Shown one piece after another: positions 39,602 through 48,768 of a stretch of 64,000 nucleotides of DNA. The translations under genes and the position numbers were made by a program. How positions within the stretch are numbered: position 1 is the stretch's first letter; each line of letters starts with the position of its first letter. A model generated the notes under the pieces. It was not told the DNA's origin. It did no database searches and worked only from the letters and a program-made list of their open reading frames with translations. Origin of the DNA: Rhizobium grahamii. Lineage in GTDB: Bacteria; Pseudomonadota; Alphaproteobacteria; Rhizobiales; Rhizobiaceae. The DNA lies in assembly GCF_009498215.1 (NCBI RefSeq), contig NZ_CP043498.1:2957501-3021500 (forward strand). Direction: 5' to 3'.

Positions 39602-40777
39602 ATGAGCGTTTCTTCGGGCCGTGTTCCGGTCACCATCCTCACCGGCTTCCTCGGCGCCGGCAAGTCGACCTTGCTCAATCGTATCCTCAAGGATCCGGCG
39701 ATGAAGGACGCCGCCGTGATCATCAACGAGTTCGGTGATGTCGGCATCGACCACCTGCTCGTCGAAAGCTCGGGCGATGCGATCATCGAACTGTCGGATG
39801 GCTGCCTGTGCTGCACCGTGCGCGGCGAACTGGTGGATACGCTCGCCAACCTCATGGACGCCGTTCAGACCGGCCGCGTAAAGCCGGTCCGCAGGGTCGT
39901 GATCGAAACGACAGGCCTCGCCGACCCGGCACCTGTCATGCAGGCGATCATGGGCAACCCCATCATTGCCCAGAATTTCGAACTCGACGGTATCGTTACC
40001 GTCGTCGATGCGGTGAATGGTGCGCAGACGCTCGACAATCACGAAGAAGCGGTCAAGCAGGCAGCTGTCGCCGATCGGTTGGTGATTTCGAAGAGGGCGA
40101 TGGCAGAGTCGCAGCATCTCGCCGGACTGGAGGCGCGGCTCCGCGCACTCAACCCACGCGCTGCGATGATGGATGCCGACGAGCCGGCCACCGGCACGGC
40201 CGCCACCCTCGTCAACGGGCTCTATGACCCCGAGACCAAGATCGCCGATGTCGGCCGATGGCTGCGGGACGAAGATGCCCACGACGAGCATCACGGTCAT
40301 GCGCATGACCACGGTCACGATCATCATCACCACCATCATCACGGCCATGGCCACCAGCATGGTCATGACGGACAGGATCCGCACGACGTCAACCGTCACG
40401 ACGGCTCGATCCGCTCGTTCTCGATCGTCGAGGACAAGCCGATCGACCCGATGGCGCTCGACATGTTCATCGATCTTCTTCGCTCGGCGCATGGCGAGAA
40501 GCTTCTGCGGATGAAGGCGATTGTTGCTGTGTCGGACAGGCCGGAGCGGCCTCTTGTATTGCACGGCGTGCAGAACATTTTCCACACGCCGACCCGGCTC
40601 CCCGCATGGCCAGACCCGAACGATCGGCGTACACGCATGGTGCTGATCACCAAGGATCTGCCGGAGAGCTTCGTCAAAAACCTGTTTGATGCGTTCCTCG
40701 GCAAGCCGCGGATCGACACCCCGGACCGGGCGGCCCTCAACGACAACCCGCTCGCCATTCCGGGCCTGCGGATCTGA
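39602..40777 (+). CDS. CobW/COG0523-family metal-chaperone GTPase
   Basis: A 391-residue G3E GTPase. The P-loop is GFLGAGKSTL at about 16-25, the metal site GCLCCTVRGEL (CxCC), and the base-recognition region VISKRAMAES. A histidine-rich insert (about 222-250) contains a run of seven histidines and many Asp/Gly, fitting zinc or cobalt storage. The CobW_C domain follows. Such proteins deliver metal to client enzymes, often under zinc limitation, or act in cobalamin synthesis. The cobS-cobT pair is 9 kb away, so a link to cobalt is possible but unproven. Confidence 0.92.
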   Translation: MSVSSGRVPVTILTGFLGAGKSTLLNRILKDPAMKDAAVIINEFGDVGIDHLLVESSGDAIIELSDGCLCCTVRGELVDTLANLMDAVQTGRVKPVRRVVIETTGLADPAPVMQAIMGNPIIAQNFELDGIVTVVDAVNGAQTLDNHEEAVKQAAVADRLVISKRAMAESQHLAGLEARLRALNPRAAMMDADEPATGTAATLVNGLYDPETKIADVGRWLRDEDAHDEHHGHAHDHGHDHHHHHHHGHGHQHGHDGQDPHDVNRHDGSIRSFSIVEDKPIDPMALDMFIDLLRSAHGEKLLRMKAIVAVSDRPERPLVLHGVQNIFHTPTRLPAWPDPNDRRTRMVLITKDLPESFVKNLFDAFLGKPRIDTPDRAALNDNPLAIPGLRI

Positions 40778-40779
40778 CG

Positions 40780-41007
40780 CTACCGCTTCTGGATCAGGAA
40801 CCGATGACCGGTTTCGGTCTTTTCGGTTTCGAGCAGCGCATGCCCGTCTTCATTGCAGAAATGCGGAATATCGATCCCCGCCAGCGGATCGGTGGTTTCG
40901 ACGCGAACCAGCGCGCCTGATGGCAGCGACGATAGCTTGCGCCTGGTTCTGAGAACCGGCAGCGGGCACTTCAGCCCGCGCAGATCATAGGAAATGGCCG
41001 ACGCCAT
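40780..41007 (-). CDS. tusA: TusA-family sulfurtransferase
   Basis: A 75-residue sulfur-carrier protein with the conserved LKCPLPVLRTRRKL motif (reactive Cys at about residue 14) and the VETTDPLAGIDIPHFC segment. TusA-like proteins pass persulfide sulfur in tRNA thiolation, molybdenum-cofactor synthesis and sulfur metabolism. The start overlaps the stop of the L,D-transpeptidase gene by one base. Confidence 0.9.
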   Translation of the reverse strand: MASAISYDLRGLKCPLPVLRTRRKLSSLPSGALVRVETTDPLAGIDIPHFCNEDGHALLETEKTETGHRFLIQKR

Positions 41008-42266
41008 CAGTCCTTCGACCAGAACTTCCAGAATGGCTTCTTCGAGGCGACCTCGATCGACTCGGGTTGCTCGACCGGTGCAAAGGCTGTTGCCAACTGG
41101 CTCTGCGGTGCCAGCGGGTTCGGCGTCGGTACGGGAACCGTAGCCGGATTGACAAGCGCGACATCGGTTGCAGTTGCGGCTACGGCAGCCGATGCCGCCG
41201 GCGTGGAGGCCGGAGCCGCGTTGGCAGCAAGCGTCGTCGCCGTCTTGTTGGCCATCATGTCTTCAAGCTCGGCAACCTTGACCATGCGGCCGGCCTCGAG
41301 CGAGGTACCGGTCGGCGCGTAGGCGAGGTCGTGACCCTTGCGCTGCTTGGCAACAACGGCCTTTCGCTCGGCTTCACTCGGATCATACCAAGCCATGCCG
41401 TCGAATTCCTTCAACGCCTTCGAATAGGCGAGATCATAGGTCTTGCCGTAGGATGCAAGCGCAGCCGTCAAGGCGGGAGGCGTCGACATCGCCGGGCACT
41501 TGCCGGCGGGATTGAAGCCGCCGCCATCAGCCGTCTGCTGATTGAAGACATATTTCTTCTCGCAGACGTTCACATCCGGCGGACGCTTGGTGACTTCGAA
41601 GTTGTCGTAGCCGACCTTCAGCATGTTCCAGAATTCGATATTCTGGTTCAGGCGATGCTTCACCATGTTTTCCGCGGTCATGCGGAACGGAAATGCCTGA
41701 AGCTGAACGCTCGTCTGCCCGCCCTTGAAGGCGTCGCGCGCGAAAGCATAGATCTGCAAGACCTGCTCGTCCGTCATCGAATAGCAGCCCGACGACGAGC
41801 AGGCGCCGTGGATCATCAGGTCCGTGCCGGTCCGGCCGTTCACCGCGTCGTAGCGGTTCGGGAAACCGGTATTGATTGCCAGGTAGTATTTGGAATTGGG
41901 GTTCAGGTTGGCGCGGCTCAGGTTATAGAAACCCTCCGGCGCTTGCCGGTCGCCCTGCTTTACCTTCGGTCCGAGACGTCCGGACCAGGCGCAGATCTTG
42001 TAGTCCGCGATCTTGTCGAAGCGATTGTCCGTCTTCGCCTTCCAGATCTCCAGCGCGCCTTCTTCCTTGAAGATGCGGATCATGATCGGCGAATTGCGGT
42101 CCATGTTCTTGGCCGCCATCTCCGAAAGAATGCGAGAGGGCAGCGGCTCTTCGACCTTGTTCTTGACCTTCGACAGGTCGATCTGGGTGGTCGATTCCAA
42201 TGCGTCATTGCAGCCGGCGAGTGCCAGAGCCATCAGGGAAATAGATGCAAAATGACGAATGCGCAT
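41007..42266 (-). CDS. YafK-type L,D-transpeptidase lipoprotein
   Basis: A 419-residue lipoprotein (lipobox LALAGC). The YkuD/YafK catalytic segment is IHGACSSSGCYSMTDEQ, with the nucleophile in SSGCYS. The C-terminal third is alanine-rich and low in complexity (SAAVAATATDVALVNPATV), ending in a basic tail. These enzymes form or remove 3-3 cross-links or lipoprotein attachments in peptidoglycan, at the periplasmic face. Rhizobia use 3-3 links heavily. It is translated with tusA. Confidence 0.88.
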   Translation of the reverse strand: MRIRHFASISLMALALAGCNDALESTTQIDLSKVKNKVEEPLPSRILSEMAAKNMDRNSPIMIRIFKEEGALEIWKAKTDNRFDKIADYKICAWSGRLGPKVKQGDRQAPEGFYNLSRANLNPNSKYYLAINTGFPNRYDAVNGRTGTDLMIHGACSSSGCYSMTDEQVLQIYAFARDAFKGGQTSVQLQAFPFRMTAENMVKHRLNQNIEFWNMLKVGYDNFEVTKRPPDVNVCEKKYVFNQQTADGGGFNPAGKCPAMSTPPALTAALASYGKTYDLAYSKALKEFDGMAWYDPSEAERKAVVAKQRKGHDLAYAPTGTSLEAGRMVKVAELEDMMANKTATTLAANAAPASTPAASAAVAATATDVALVNPATVPVPTPNPLAPQSQLATAFAPVEQPESIEVASKKPFWKFWSKD

Positions 42267-42453
42267 TCAAACCAGCCCATCAACAGTATGCAGACATGCA
42301 CGCGCATGTGCGCGTCGAATCATAAGCGCGTTATAGTTTATAATCCCCTAATGCGTATGACGTTCGCCCACGCCCCCGCAAGAGTGAATGTTATTCATAA
42401 CATTATTGTGGCCAAGGTTTGGCCGCAATACACGGGAGCGGGAGGCTCGGCGC

Positions 42454-43407
42454 TTAGAGATTGCGTCCCATATTGAGGAATTTCTGGCGCCGATCGTTGC
42501 GAAGCTGCTCGCCCGAGCGGCTGGAAAGCTCGCCGAGAGCGTTAGCGATCACGTCGCCGGTAGCGGCAATCACGCTGTCCGGATCGCGGTGGGCGCCGCC
42601 GAGCGGCTCGCTGATGATGCCGTCGATGATGCCGAGCGACTTCAGATCGTCGGAGGTAATCTTCATGTTGGTGGCCGCTTCCTTGGCGCGAGCGGAATCG
42701 CGCCAGAGGATCGAGGCCGCACCTTCGGGCGAGATGACGCTGTAGATCGCATGCTCCAGCATGTAGACGCGGTTGCCGGTCGCGATAGCAATCGCGCCGC
42801 CGGAGCCGCCTTCGCCGATCACGACAGAGATGATCGGCACCTTCACCGAGAGGCACATTTCCGTCGAGCGGGCGATGGCTTCGGCCTGGCCGCGCTCTTC
42901 GGCGCCGACGCCGGGATAGGCGCCTGCCGTATCGACCAGCGTAATGACGGGAAGACCGAAGCGGTCGGCCATCTCGAGAACACGGATCGCCTTTCGATAG
43001 CCTTCTGGACGGGCGCTGCCGAAGTTATGCTTCAAGCGGCTCTTCGTGTCGTTGCCCTTTTCCTGGCCGAGAACGGCGACAGGCTGGCCGCGGAAGCGGG
43101 CAAGTCCTGCCTGGATCGCGGCATCCTCGGAAAACTTGCGATCGCCGGCGAGCGGCGTGAATTCCTGAAACAGCGTCTTGGCATAGTCGACGAAATGCGG
43201 GCGCTGCGGATGGCGCGCAACCTGCGTCTTCTGCCAGGCGTTGAGCTTCGAATAGATGTCGACCATCGCTTCGCGAACGCGAACTTCGAGCCTTCCGATT
43301 TCATCGGACGTGTCGATGCTCTCGTCTTCCGTGGCGAGCTTCTTCAGTTCGATGATCTTGCCTTCGAGGTCGGAGATCGGCTTTTCGAAGTCGAGATAGT
43401 TGTGCAT
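42454..43407 (-). CDS. accA: Acetyl-CoA carboxylase carboxyltransferase subunit alpha
   Basis: A 317-residue subunit that, with AccD, transfers the carboxyl group from biotin to acetyl-CoA, the first committed step in fatty-acid synthesis. The crotonase-like core shows DTAGAYPGVGAEERGQAEAIARS and VIGEGGSGGAIAIATGNRVYMLEHAIYSVISPEGAASILW. The start at 43407 (MHNYLDFEKPI) is the family start. Confidence 0.96.
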   Translation of the reverse strand: MHNYLDFEKPISDLEGKIIELKKLATEDESIDTSDEIGRLEVRVREAMVDIYSKLNAWQKTQVARHPQRPHFVDYAKTLFQEFTPLAGDRKFSEDAAIQAGLARFRGQPVAVLGQEKGNDTKSRLKHNFGSARPEGYRKAIRVLEMADRFGLPVITLVDTAGAYPGVGAEERGQAEAIARSTEMCLSVKVPIISVVIGEGGSGGAIAIATGNRVYMLEHAIYSVISPEGAASILWRDSARAKEAATNMKITSDDLKSLGIIDGIISEPLGGAHRDPDSVIAATGDVIANALGELSSRSGEQLRNDRRQKFLNMGRNL

Positions 43408-43470
43408 GAGGTGCGTTTCCGTTCCTTGTGCCGGGGCGGCTTTTTGCAAGCTCACCCTTTGTTGCCGGTC

Positions 43471-44424
43471 CTATTCCTGCTTTTTGGCCTGTTTGGCAAG
43501 GGGGTGGTGCGTTTGGACCAGTTGTTGAAGCCGTTCCTCCAACACATGCGTATAAATTTGCGTGGTTGAAATGTCCGAGTGTCCGAGCAGTTCCTGTACG
43601 ACGCGAAGATCCGCGCCATTGGCGAGAAGATGGCTTGCAAATGCATGCCGCATCACATGCGGCGAGATCATAGATGGGGTGAGACCTGCCCTGATCGCAA
43701 GGTTTTTCAAGTCACGCGCGAAAACCTGGCGCGGCAGATAGCCTTCTTTCGAAGCCGCTGGAAACAGCCAAGGGCTCTCGCCCGGCACCTTGGCGGCGGC
43801 ATTTTCGGCTGTGAGCATCCGCCCGTAGAGTTTCATCGTCGCAATTGCCGATTGCGACAGCGGCACAAGCCGCTCCTTGTTGCCCTTGCCGCGGATCATC
43901 AGGAAACGCCCGTCCTGGTCGAGAACACGAACCGGAAGCGTTACAAGTTCGCTGACGCGCATGCCGGTCGCATAGAGGAGTTCCAGAAGCGCCAGCATCC
44001 GGAGCCGCTGCAATTGGCCGGGCGCCGGATCCTGGGCCTCGGTCTCCGCCTGCTCAAGCAATCGGCCGACCTCGTCGACCCCCATCGTCTTCGGCAGTGC
44101 CCGCCCCTTTTTCGGCGCATCGAGAACGCCGGTCGGGTCGTCGGTCCGCAACCCTTCGGCATAGAGAAACTTGTAGAACTGGCGCATCGCCGCCAGCCGC
44201 CGCGCCTGCGACGAAGGCTTGAAACCCTGCGCAGCAAGCGACGCAAGATAGGCGGAAAGATCCGCCGATACCGCCTCAAGCAGGCGCACGCCCCTGCCGT
44301 TCAAAAAGCTGTGCAGATCATCGAGATCGTGCTCGTAGGAAGAGAGCGTATTGGCCGCCGCACCCCGCTCCGCGCTCATCATTTCCAGAAAGGCTTCGAC
44401 GTGAACCCAGCCGAGATCCTTCAT
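43471..44424 (-). CDS. xerD: Tyrosine recombinase XerD
   Basis: A 317-residue site-specific recombinase that works with XerC at dif to resolve chromosome dimers. The N-terminal core-binding domain covers about 8-100. The catalytic residues are Arg in [12 protein letters not shown], HxxR in [12 protein letters not shown], His in [11 protein letters not shown] and the nucleophile Tyr in IYTHV. The location beside accA and aroK is the normal rhizobial chromosomal context, so this is the housekeeping enzyme and not an island integrase. Confidence 0.93.
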   Translation of the reverse strand: MKDLGWVHVEAFLEMMSAERGAAANTLSSYEHDLDDLHSFLNGRGVRLLEAVSADLSAYLASLAAQGFKPSSQARRLAAMRQFYKFLYAEGLRTDDPTGVLDAPKKGRALPKTMGVDEVGRLLEQAETEAQDPAPGQLQRLRMLALLELLYATGMRVSELVTLPVRVLDQDGRFLMIRGKGNKERLVPLSQSAIATMKLYGRMLTAENAAAKVPGESPWLFPAASKEGYLPRQVFARDLKNLAIRAGLTPSMISPHVMRHAFASHLLANGADLRVVQELLGHSDISTTQIYTHVLEERLQQLVQTHHPLAKQAKKQE

Positions 44425-44428
44425 CGTC

Positions 44429-44605
44429 TCACTTCTTGGACGGGTTGATGGCGCCGGTCGCCGGAGGATTGATCCGCTCGGAAGGAATGCGGATCGTCAC
44501 GTCTCGCTCTTGCGGTTCGACGAAAACAACGAGTGCCCACATCGCTCCGTATATCGCGCCAGCGATGATCGCCAAGACGGCGAGAAAACGGAACAGACTC
44601 GGCAT
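44429..44605 (-). CDS. Small single-pass membrane protein upstream of xerD
   Basis: A 58-residue frame starting [20 protein letters not shown], with one membrane helix (about 5-28) and a polar tail ([18 protein letters not shown] ending NPSKK). The stop lies four bases before the xerD ATG, so the two are likely co-transcribed. I recognise no family. The orderly composition and tight spacing support a real gene. Confidence 0.7.
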   Translation of the reverse strand: MPSLFRFLAVLAIIAGAIYGAMWALVVFVEPQERDVTIRIPSERINPPATGAINPSKK

Positions 44606-44751
44606 TCAGCAACTCCATGGCTCTGCTTCTTTATGAAGAAGCATGTTTGCAAGTGCAAGAAGACGCTTTTGAACCACGTTTCCCTTGCCCGCGACTTGAC
44701 GCTACACCTGCATTTGTCGATACCGTTCGCAAACAAAGTGTGAATGGACCA

Positions 44752-45339
44752 ATGAGCGACCCAGTTCTGATCGTTGCCGAAAGCTTGAAAGACAGAGCTC
44801 GTGCTGCGCTCGGTTCTCGCAACCTGATCCTGGTCGGATTGATGGGCGCCGGAAAATCCTCCGTCGGTCGGATCGTCGCCCAGCAGCTCGGTATCCCCTT
44901 CGTCGATAGCGACGCCGAGATCGAGAAGGTCTCGCGCATGTCGATCACCGAACTCTTCGCGGCATATGGCGAAGAGGAATTCCGTGCGCTCGAAACCCGC
45001 GTGATGAAGCGCCTGCTGAAGAACGGCCCGCGCGTCGTCTCGACAGGCGGCGGCGCCTTTATCAACGACCGGACACGCAAACACATCAAGAAGGGCGGCG
45101 TCTCCATCTGGCTGAAGGCGGAGCTCGACGTTCTCTGGGAGCGGGTCAACAAGCGCGATACGCGACCGTTGCTGAAGACCGAAAACCCTAAACAGACCCT
45201 CGAAAATCTTATGAACGCGCGTTATCCGATCTACGAGCTCGCCGACCTCACTGTGCTTTCACGCGATGTACGCAAGGAACTGATGGCCGAAGAGGTCCTC
45301 AAGGCCGTGATCGACTCCCGAACCGAAAGTGCAGCCTGA
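44752..45339 (+). CDS. aroK: Shikimate kinase
   Basis: A 195-residue kinase that phosphorylates shikimate at position 3. The P-loop is GLMGAGKSSVGR, substrate residues are in DSDAEIEK and the GGGAF segment, and the lid arginine is in RPLL. An N-terminal extension of about 22 residues precedes the core, usual for rhizobial AroK. The start at 44752 (MSDPVLIV) was chosen; the frame stays open upstream to 44617. It overlaps aroB by one base. Confidence 0.94.
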   Translation: MSDPVLIVAESLKDRARAALGSRNLILVGLMGAGKSSVGRIVAQQLGIPFVDSDAEIEKVSRMSITELFAAYGEEEFRALETRVMKRLLKNGPRVVSTGGGAFINDRTRKHIKKGGVSIWLKAELDVLWERVNKRDTRPLLKTENPKQTLENLMNARYPIYELADLTVLSRDVRKELMAEEVLKAVIDSRTESAA

Positions 45340-46469
45340 TGAATGCGATTGCCTCCGCCTCCGAACGCAAGGTTCATGTCCCGCTTGGCGAGCGCGCCTA
45401 CGACATTCTGATCGGCCCCGGCTTGATCGCCCGCGCCGGCGCCGAGATCGCAGCGCGCCTCAAGGGCCGCAAGGCAGCCATCATCACCGATGAGAACGTG
45501 GCGCCGCTCTATCTCGACGCGCTGGTCCGGAGTCTGGAAGCCGCAGGCATCGCGTCTGCAACCCTCGTGTTGCCGGCGGGTGAAAAGACCAAGAGCTTCG
45601 AACACCTGATGACCGTCTGCGACAAGGTCCTCGAAGCACGGATCGAGCGCAACGACTATGTCATCGCGTTGGGCGGCGGCGTTATCGGCGACCTCTCCGG
45701 CTTTGCGGCCGGCATCGTCAGGCGTGGCGTCCGTTTCGTGCAGGTGCCGACCTCTCTGCTGTCGCAGGTCGACTCCTCGGTCGGCGGCAAGACGGGCATC
45801 AACAGCCGCCACGGCAAGAACCTGATCGGCGTCTTCCACCAGCCCGACCTCGTGCTGGCGGATACCGATGTCCTGAATTCGCTGAGCGCGCGCGAATTCC
45901 GGGCGGGTTACGCCGAAGTCGCCAAATATGGCCTGATCGACAAGCCGGATTTCTTCGCCTGGCTGGAAGCCAACTGGAAATCGGTATTCGCCGGCGGCGC
46001 CGAACGGATCGAGGCGATCGCCGCGAGCTGCCAGGCGAAGTCGGATGTCGTCGTCGCCGACGAGCACGAGAACGGCCAGCGCGCCCTCCTCAATCTCGGC
46101 CACACCTTTGGCCATGCCCTTGAAGCGGCAACCGCCTACGACAGCGCCCGCCTGGTTCATGGCGAAGGCGTCTCGATCGGCATGGTTCTGGCGCATGAGT
46201 TCTCGGCGCGCATGAACCTTGCGAGCCCCGATGACGCCCGCCGCGTCGAAACCCACCTGAAGGCCGTTGGCCTGCCGACCCGCATGTCGGAAATTCCGGG
46301 CGCGCTGCCGCCGGCCGAAGTTTTGATGGATGCGATCGCCCAGGACAAGAAGGTGAAGGGCGGCAAACTGACCTTCATCCTCACCCGCGGCATCGGACAG
46401 TCCTTCGTCGCCAATGATGTTCCCGCCTCGGAAGTGCTGAGCTTCCTCAAGGAGAAACACCCGCAATGA
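45339..46469 (+). CDS. aroB: 3-dehydroquinate synthase
   Basis: A 376-residue NAD- and zinc-dependent enzyme that turns DAHP into 3-dehydroquinate, two steps before shikimate. The family marks are the cofactor loop LGGGVIGDLSGFAAGIVRRG, QVPTSLLSQVDSSVGGKTGIN and the zinc ligands in LNLGHTFGHALE. The start overlaps the aroK stop (TGATG) and the end overlaps the corC-like gene by four bases. Confidence 0.96.
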   Translation: MNAIASASERKVHVPLGERAYDILIGPGLIARAGAEIAARLKGRKAAIITDENVAPLYLDALVRSLEAAGIASATLVLPAGEKTKSFEHLMTVCDKVLEARIERNDYVIALGGGVIGDLSGFAAGIVRRGVRFVQVPTSLLSQVDSSVGGKTGINSRHGKNLIGVFHQPDLVLADTDVLNSLSAREFRAGYAEVAKYGLIDKPDFFAWLEANWKSVFAGGAERIEAIAASCQAKSDVVVADEHENGQRALLNLGHTFGHALEAATAYDSARLVHGEGVSIGMVLAHEFSARMNLASPDDARRVETHLKAVGLPTRMSEIPGALPPAEVLMDAIAQDKKVKGGKLTFILTRGIGQSFVANDVPASEVLSFLKEKHPQ

Positions 46470-47776
46470 CCCTCGAAGGCACGCTGGCATTTCTTTCCGC
46501 ATACTGGCCGGAAATTGTCTCCATCGTGGCCCTCGTCTTGATGTCGGCGTTCTTTTCCGGTTCGGAAACGGCGCTGACGGCAGTCTCCCGCAGCCGTATC
46601 CATACGCTCGAAGCCAATGGCGACGAACGCGCCGGGATCGTGCGCCAGCTGATCGAGCGCCGCGACCGGCTGATCGGCGCGCTGCTGATCGGCAACAACC
46701 TTGCCAACATCCTCTCTTCGTCGCTGGCGACAAGCCTGTTCCTTGGTCTGTTCGGCAACTCGGGCGTTGCGCTCGCGACCCTCGCAATGACGGTTATCCT
46801 GGTCATTTTTGCCGAAGTCTTGCCGAAGAGCTGGGCGATTTCGACGCCGGATCGATTTGCCCTGACCACGGCCCCTGCGGTCAAGATGTTCGTCGCCGTC
46901 GTCGGCCCGCTATCGTCATTCGTCAACGCGATCGTCCGTCGGATCCTGGCGCTCTTCGGCATCAATCTCTCGCGAGAGGTGTCGATGCTTTCCGCGCATG
47001 AAGAACTGCGCGGCGCCGTCGATCTGCTGCATCGCGAAGGATCGGTCGTGAAGGCCGACCGAGACCGCTTGGGCGGCGTCCTCGATCTCGGCGAACTCGA
47101 ACTCTCCGACATCATGGTCCACCGCATGGCGATGCGGGCGATCAACGCTGACGATCCGCCCGAGGTGGTCGTGCGCACCATCCTCGAAAGCCCGTTCACG
47201 CGCATGCCGCTTTGGCGCGGCACGACCGACAACATCATCGGTGTGGTCCATTCCAAGGATCTGCTGCGCGCCCTTGCCGAGCGCGATGCCGAACCCGAAC
47301 AGCTCGATATCGTCAAGATTGCGCAGAAACCCTGGTTCGTGCCCGACAGCACCAACCTCGAAGCGCAGCTGAACGCCTTCCTGCGCCGCAAGCAGCATTT
47401 CGCCGTCGTTGTCGACGAATACGGCGAGGTGCAAGGCATCGTGACGCTGGAAGACATCCTCGAGGAAATCGTCGGCGACATAGCCGACGAGCACGACATC
47501 GACATACAGGGCGTGCGTCAGGAAGCGGATGGTTCGATCGTGGTCGATGGCAACGTCCCGATCCGTGACCTCAACCGTGCACTCGACTGGCATCTGCCTG
47601 ATGAAGAGGCGACGACGATCGCCGGCCTCGTCATCCACGAATCGATGACCATCCCGGAAGAACGGCAGGCTTTCACATTCTACGAAAAGCGCTTCATCGT
47701 CATGAAGCGAGAAAAAAACCGCATAACCAAACTGCGCATCAGGCCGGTCGAAGAAAACGACGCCGTCCCGACCTGA
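46466..47776 (+). CDS. HlyC/CorC-family membrane protein with CBS domains
   Basis: A 436-residue protein: a DUF21 (CNNM) membrane domain with about four helices (about 10-190), a CBS pair (about 210-335) and the CorC_HlyC C-terminal domain. It is probably a magnesium or cobalt transporter or its regulator. It overlaps aroB (ATGA) and forms the last gene of the aroK-aroB unit, a common arrangement in alphaproteobacteria. Confidence 0.92.
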   Translation: MTLEGTLAFLSAYWPEIVSIVALVLMSAFFSGSETALTAVSRSRIHTLEANGDERAGIVRQLIERRDRLIGALLIGNNLANILSSSLATSLFLGLFGNSGVALATLAMTVILVIFAEVLPKSWAISTPDRFALTTAPAVKMFVAVVGPLSSFVNAIVRRILALFGINLSREVSMLSAHEELRGAVDLLHREGSVVKADRDRLGGVLDLGELELSDIMVHRMAMRAINADDPPEVVVRTILESPFTRMPLWRGTTDNIIGVVHSKDLLRALAERDAEPEQLDIVKIAQKPWFVPDSTNLEAQLNAFLRRKQHFAVVVDEYGEVQGIVTLEDILEEIVGDIADEHDIDIQGVRQEADGSIVVDGNVPIRDLNRALDWHLPDEEATTIAGLVIHESMTIPEERQAFTFYEKRFIVMKREKNRITKLRIRPVEENDAVPT

Positions 47777-47842
47777 GGCGGGCATCCTACCACTGTCGCC
47801 ACGGAGAGGAGTCCGCTGCGACATCACCATTATGGATTTGAT

Positions 47843-48322
47843 ATGTTCGATATTTTCTTGCGGGCCGTTGTTGTCGGCATCGGGGCAACCGTTCTTATGG
47901 ACATCTGGGCGATCCTCTATGCAAAAGCCACCGGCACGCCGCTGCCGAACTGGGCACCTGTCGGCCGCTGGTTCTGGCACCTGAAGAACGGCAAGGTTTT
48001 TCACGACGACATCGGCGCGGCCGCGCCCTACGATCACGAACTCGCGCTCGGCTGGATCGGCCATTATGCCGTCGGCATTCTCTACGGCGTCCTGCTTGTG
48101 CTGCTCGTCGGGCCCGGCTGGCTGGCGCAGCCGACCTTCCTGCCGGCGTGGATCTGGGCGATTGTCACCGTCGGCGCCGGCTGGTTTCTGCTGCAGCCCG
48201 GTCTCGGCATCGGCTGGGCGGCGTCAAAGACGCCGAATCCGAACAAAGTCCGCTTCCTCAATCTGGTGGCGCACACGGTCTTCGGCTTCGGGCTCTACGC
48301 GACGGCCCTCCTGATCCGCTGA
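47843..48322 (+). CDS. DUF2938-family membrane protein
   Basis: A 159-residue protein with about four membrane helices. Conserved-looking polar segments are PVGRWFWHLKNGKVFHDDIG and HELALGWIGHYAVGILYG, and the C-terminal loop WAASKTPNPNKVRFLNLVAHTVFG. The family function is unknown. It starts 66 bases after the corC-like gene. Confidence 0.82.
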   Translation: MFDIFLRAVVVGIGATVLMDIWAILYAKATGTPLPNWAPVGRWFWHLKNGKVFHDDIGAAAPYDHELALGWIGHYAVGILYGVLLVLLVGPGWLAQPTFLPAWIWAIVTVGAGWFLLQPGLGIGWAASKTPNPNKVRFLNLVAHTVFGFGLYATALLIR

Positions 48323-48386
48323 CAACGTGACCAGCCTGGCCGCATTGGAAACTGTCGCCAGGCCACCCATATAAGGGCAGCGTCCG

Positions 48387-48668
48387 CTACCAGCGCACCT
48401 GTTCGCCCGGTGCTGCCGGCTCTACCGCGAGTGCATGCAATCCGGCATCCAGCTCTGGCTTCAAAAGCTCCGTGATCGCGCGGTGCCTTGCCAGTCGCGG
48501 CATGCCGGCAAACATGGCGGATACGATGCGAACCCGCATATGGGTCTCGCCGGTGCCCGTTATGTCAGGCTGATGACCTGCGTGAAGATGGCTTTCATTG
48601 ATGACGCTGAGGCGCTCTGGCGCGAACGCGGCGGTTAGCTTTTCTTCGATGCGGGTCTGCAGGGTCAT
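48387..48668 (-). CDS. bolA: BolA-family protein
   Basis: A 93-residue BolA/IbaG-like protein. The conserved segment is LSVINESHLHAGHQ with a histidine suitable for [2Fe-2S] binding together with a monothiol glutaredoxin, then HMRVRIVSAMFAGMPRLARHRAI. BolA proteins act in iron-sulfur trafficking and stress response. The start at 48668 is the family start. It is divergent from the J-domain gene. Confidence 0.9.
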   Translation of the reverse strand: MTLQTRIEEKLTAAFAPERLSVINESHLHAGHQPDITGTGETHMRVRIVSAMFAGMPRLARHRAITELLKPELDAGLHALAVEPAAPGEQVRW

Positions 48669-48768
48669 GGTCTCGTTGCTTTGCGAAAAAGGTTCCCAAG
48701 AAGCCAGCAACATTCCGGTTTGTCAATTCTTGTTGTCGCCTCTTCGCAGGCCTAAAATTAGAGCCGTC

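Noticed and set aside
43471..44424. xerD as the integrase of the arsenic island
   Set aside because: Its sequence and neighbours (accA, aroK) mark it as the housekeeping recombinase, 6 kb beyond the island edge.
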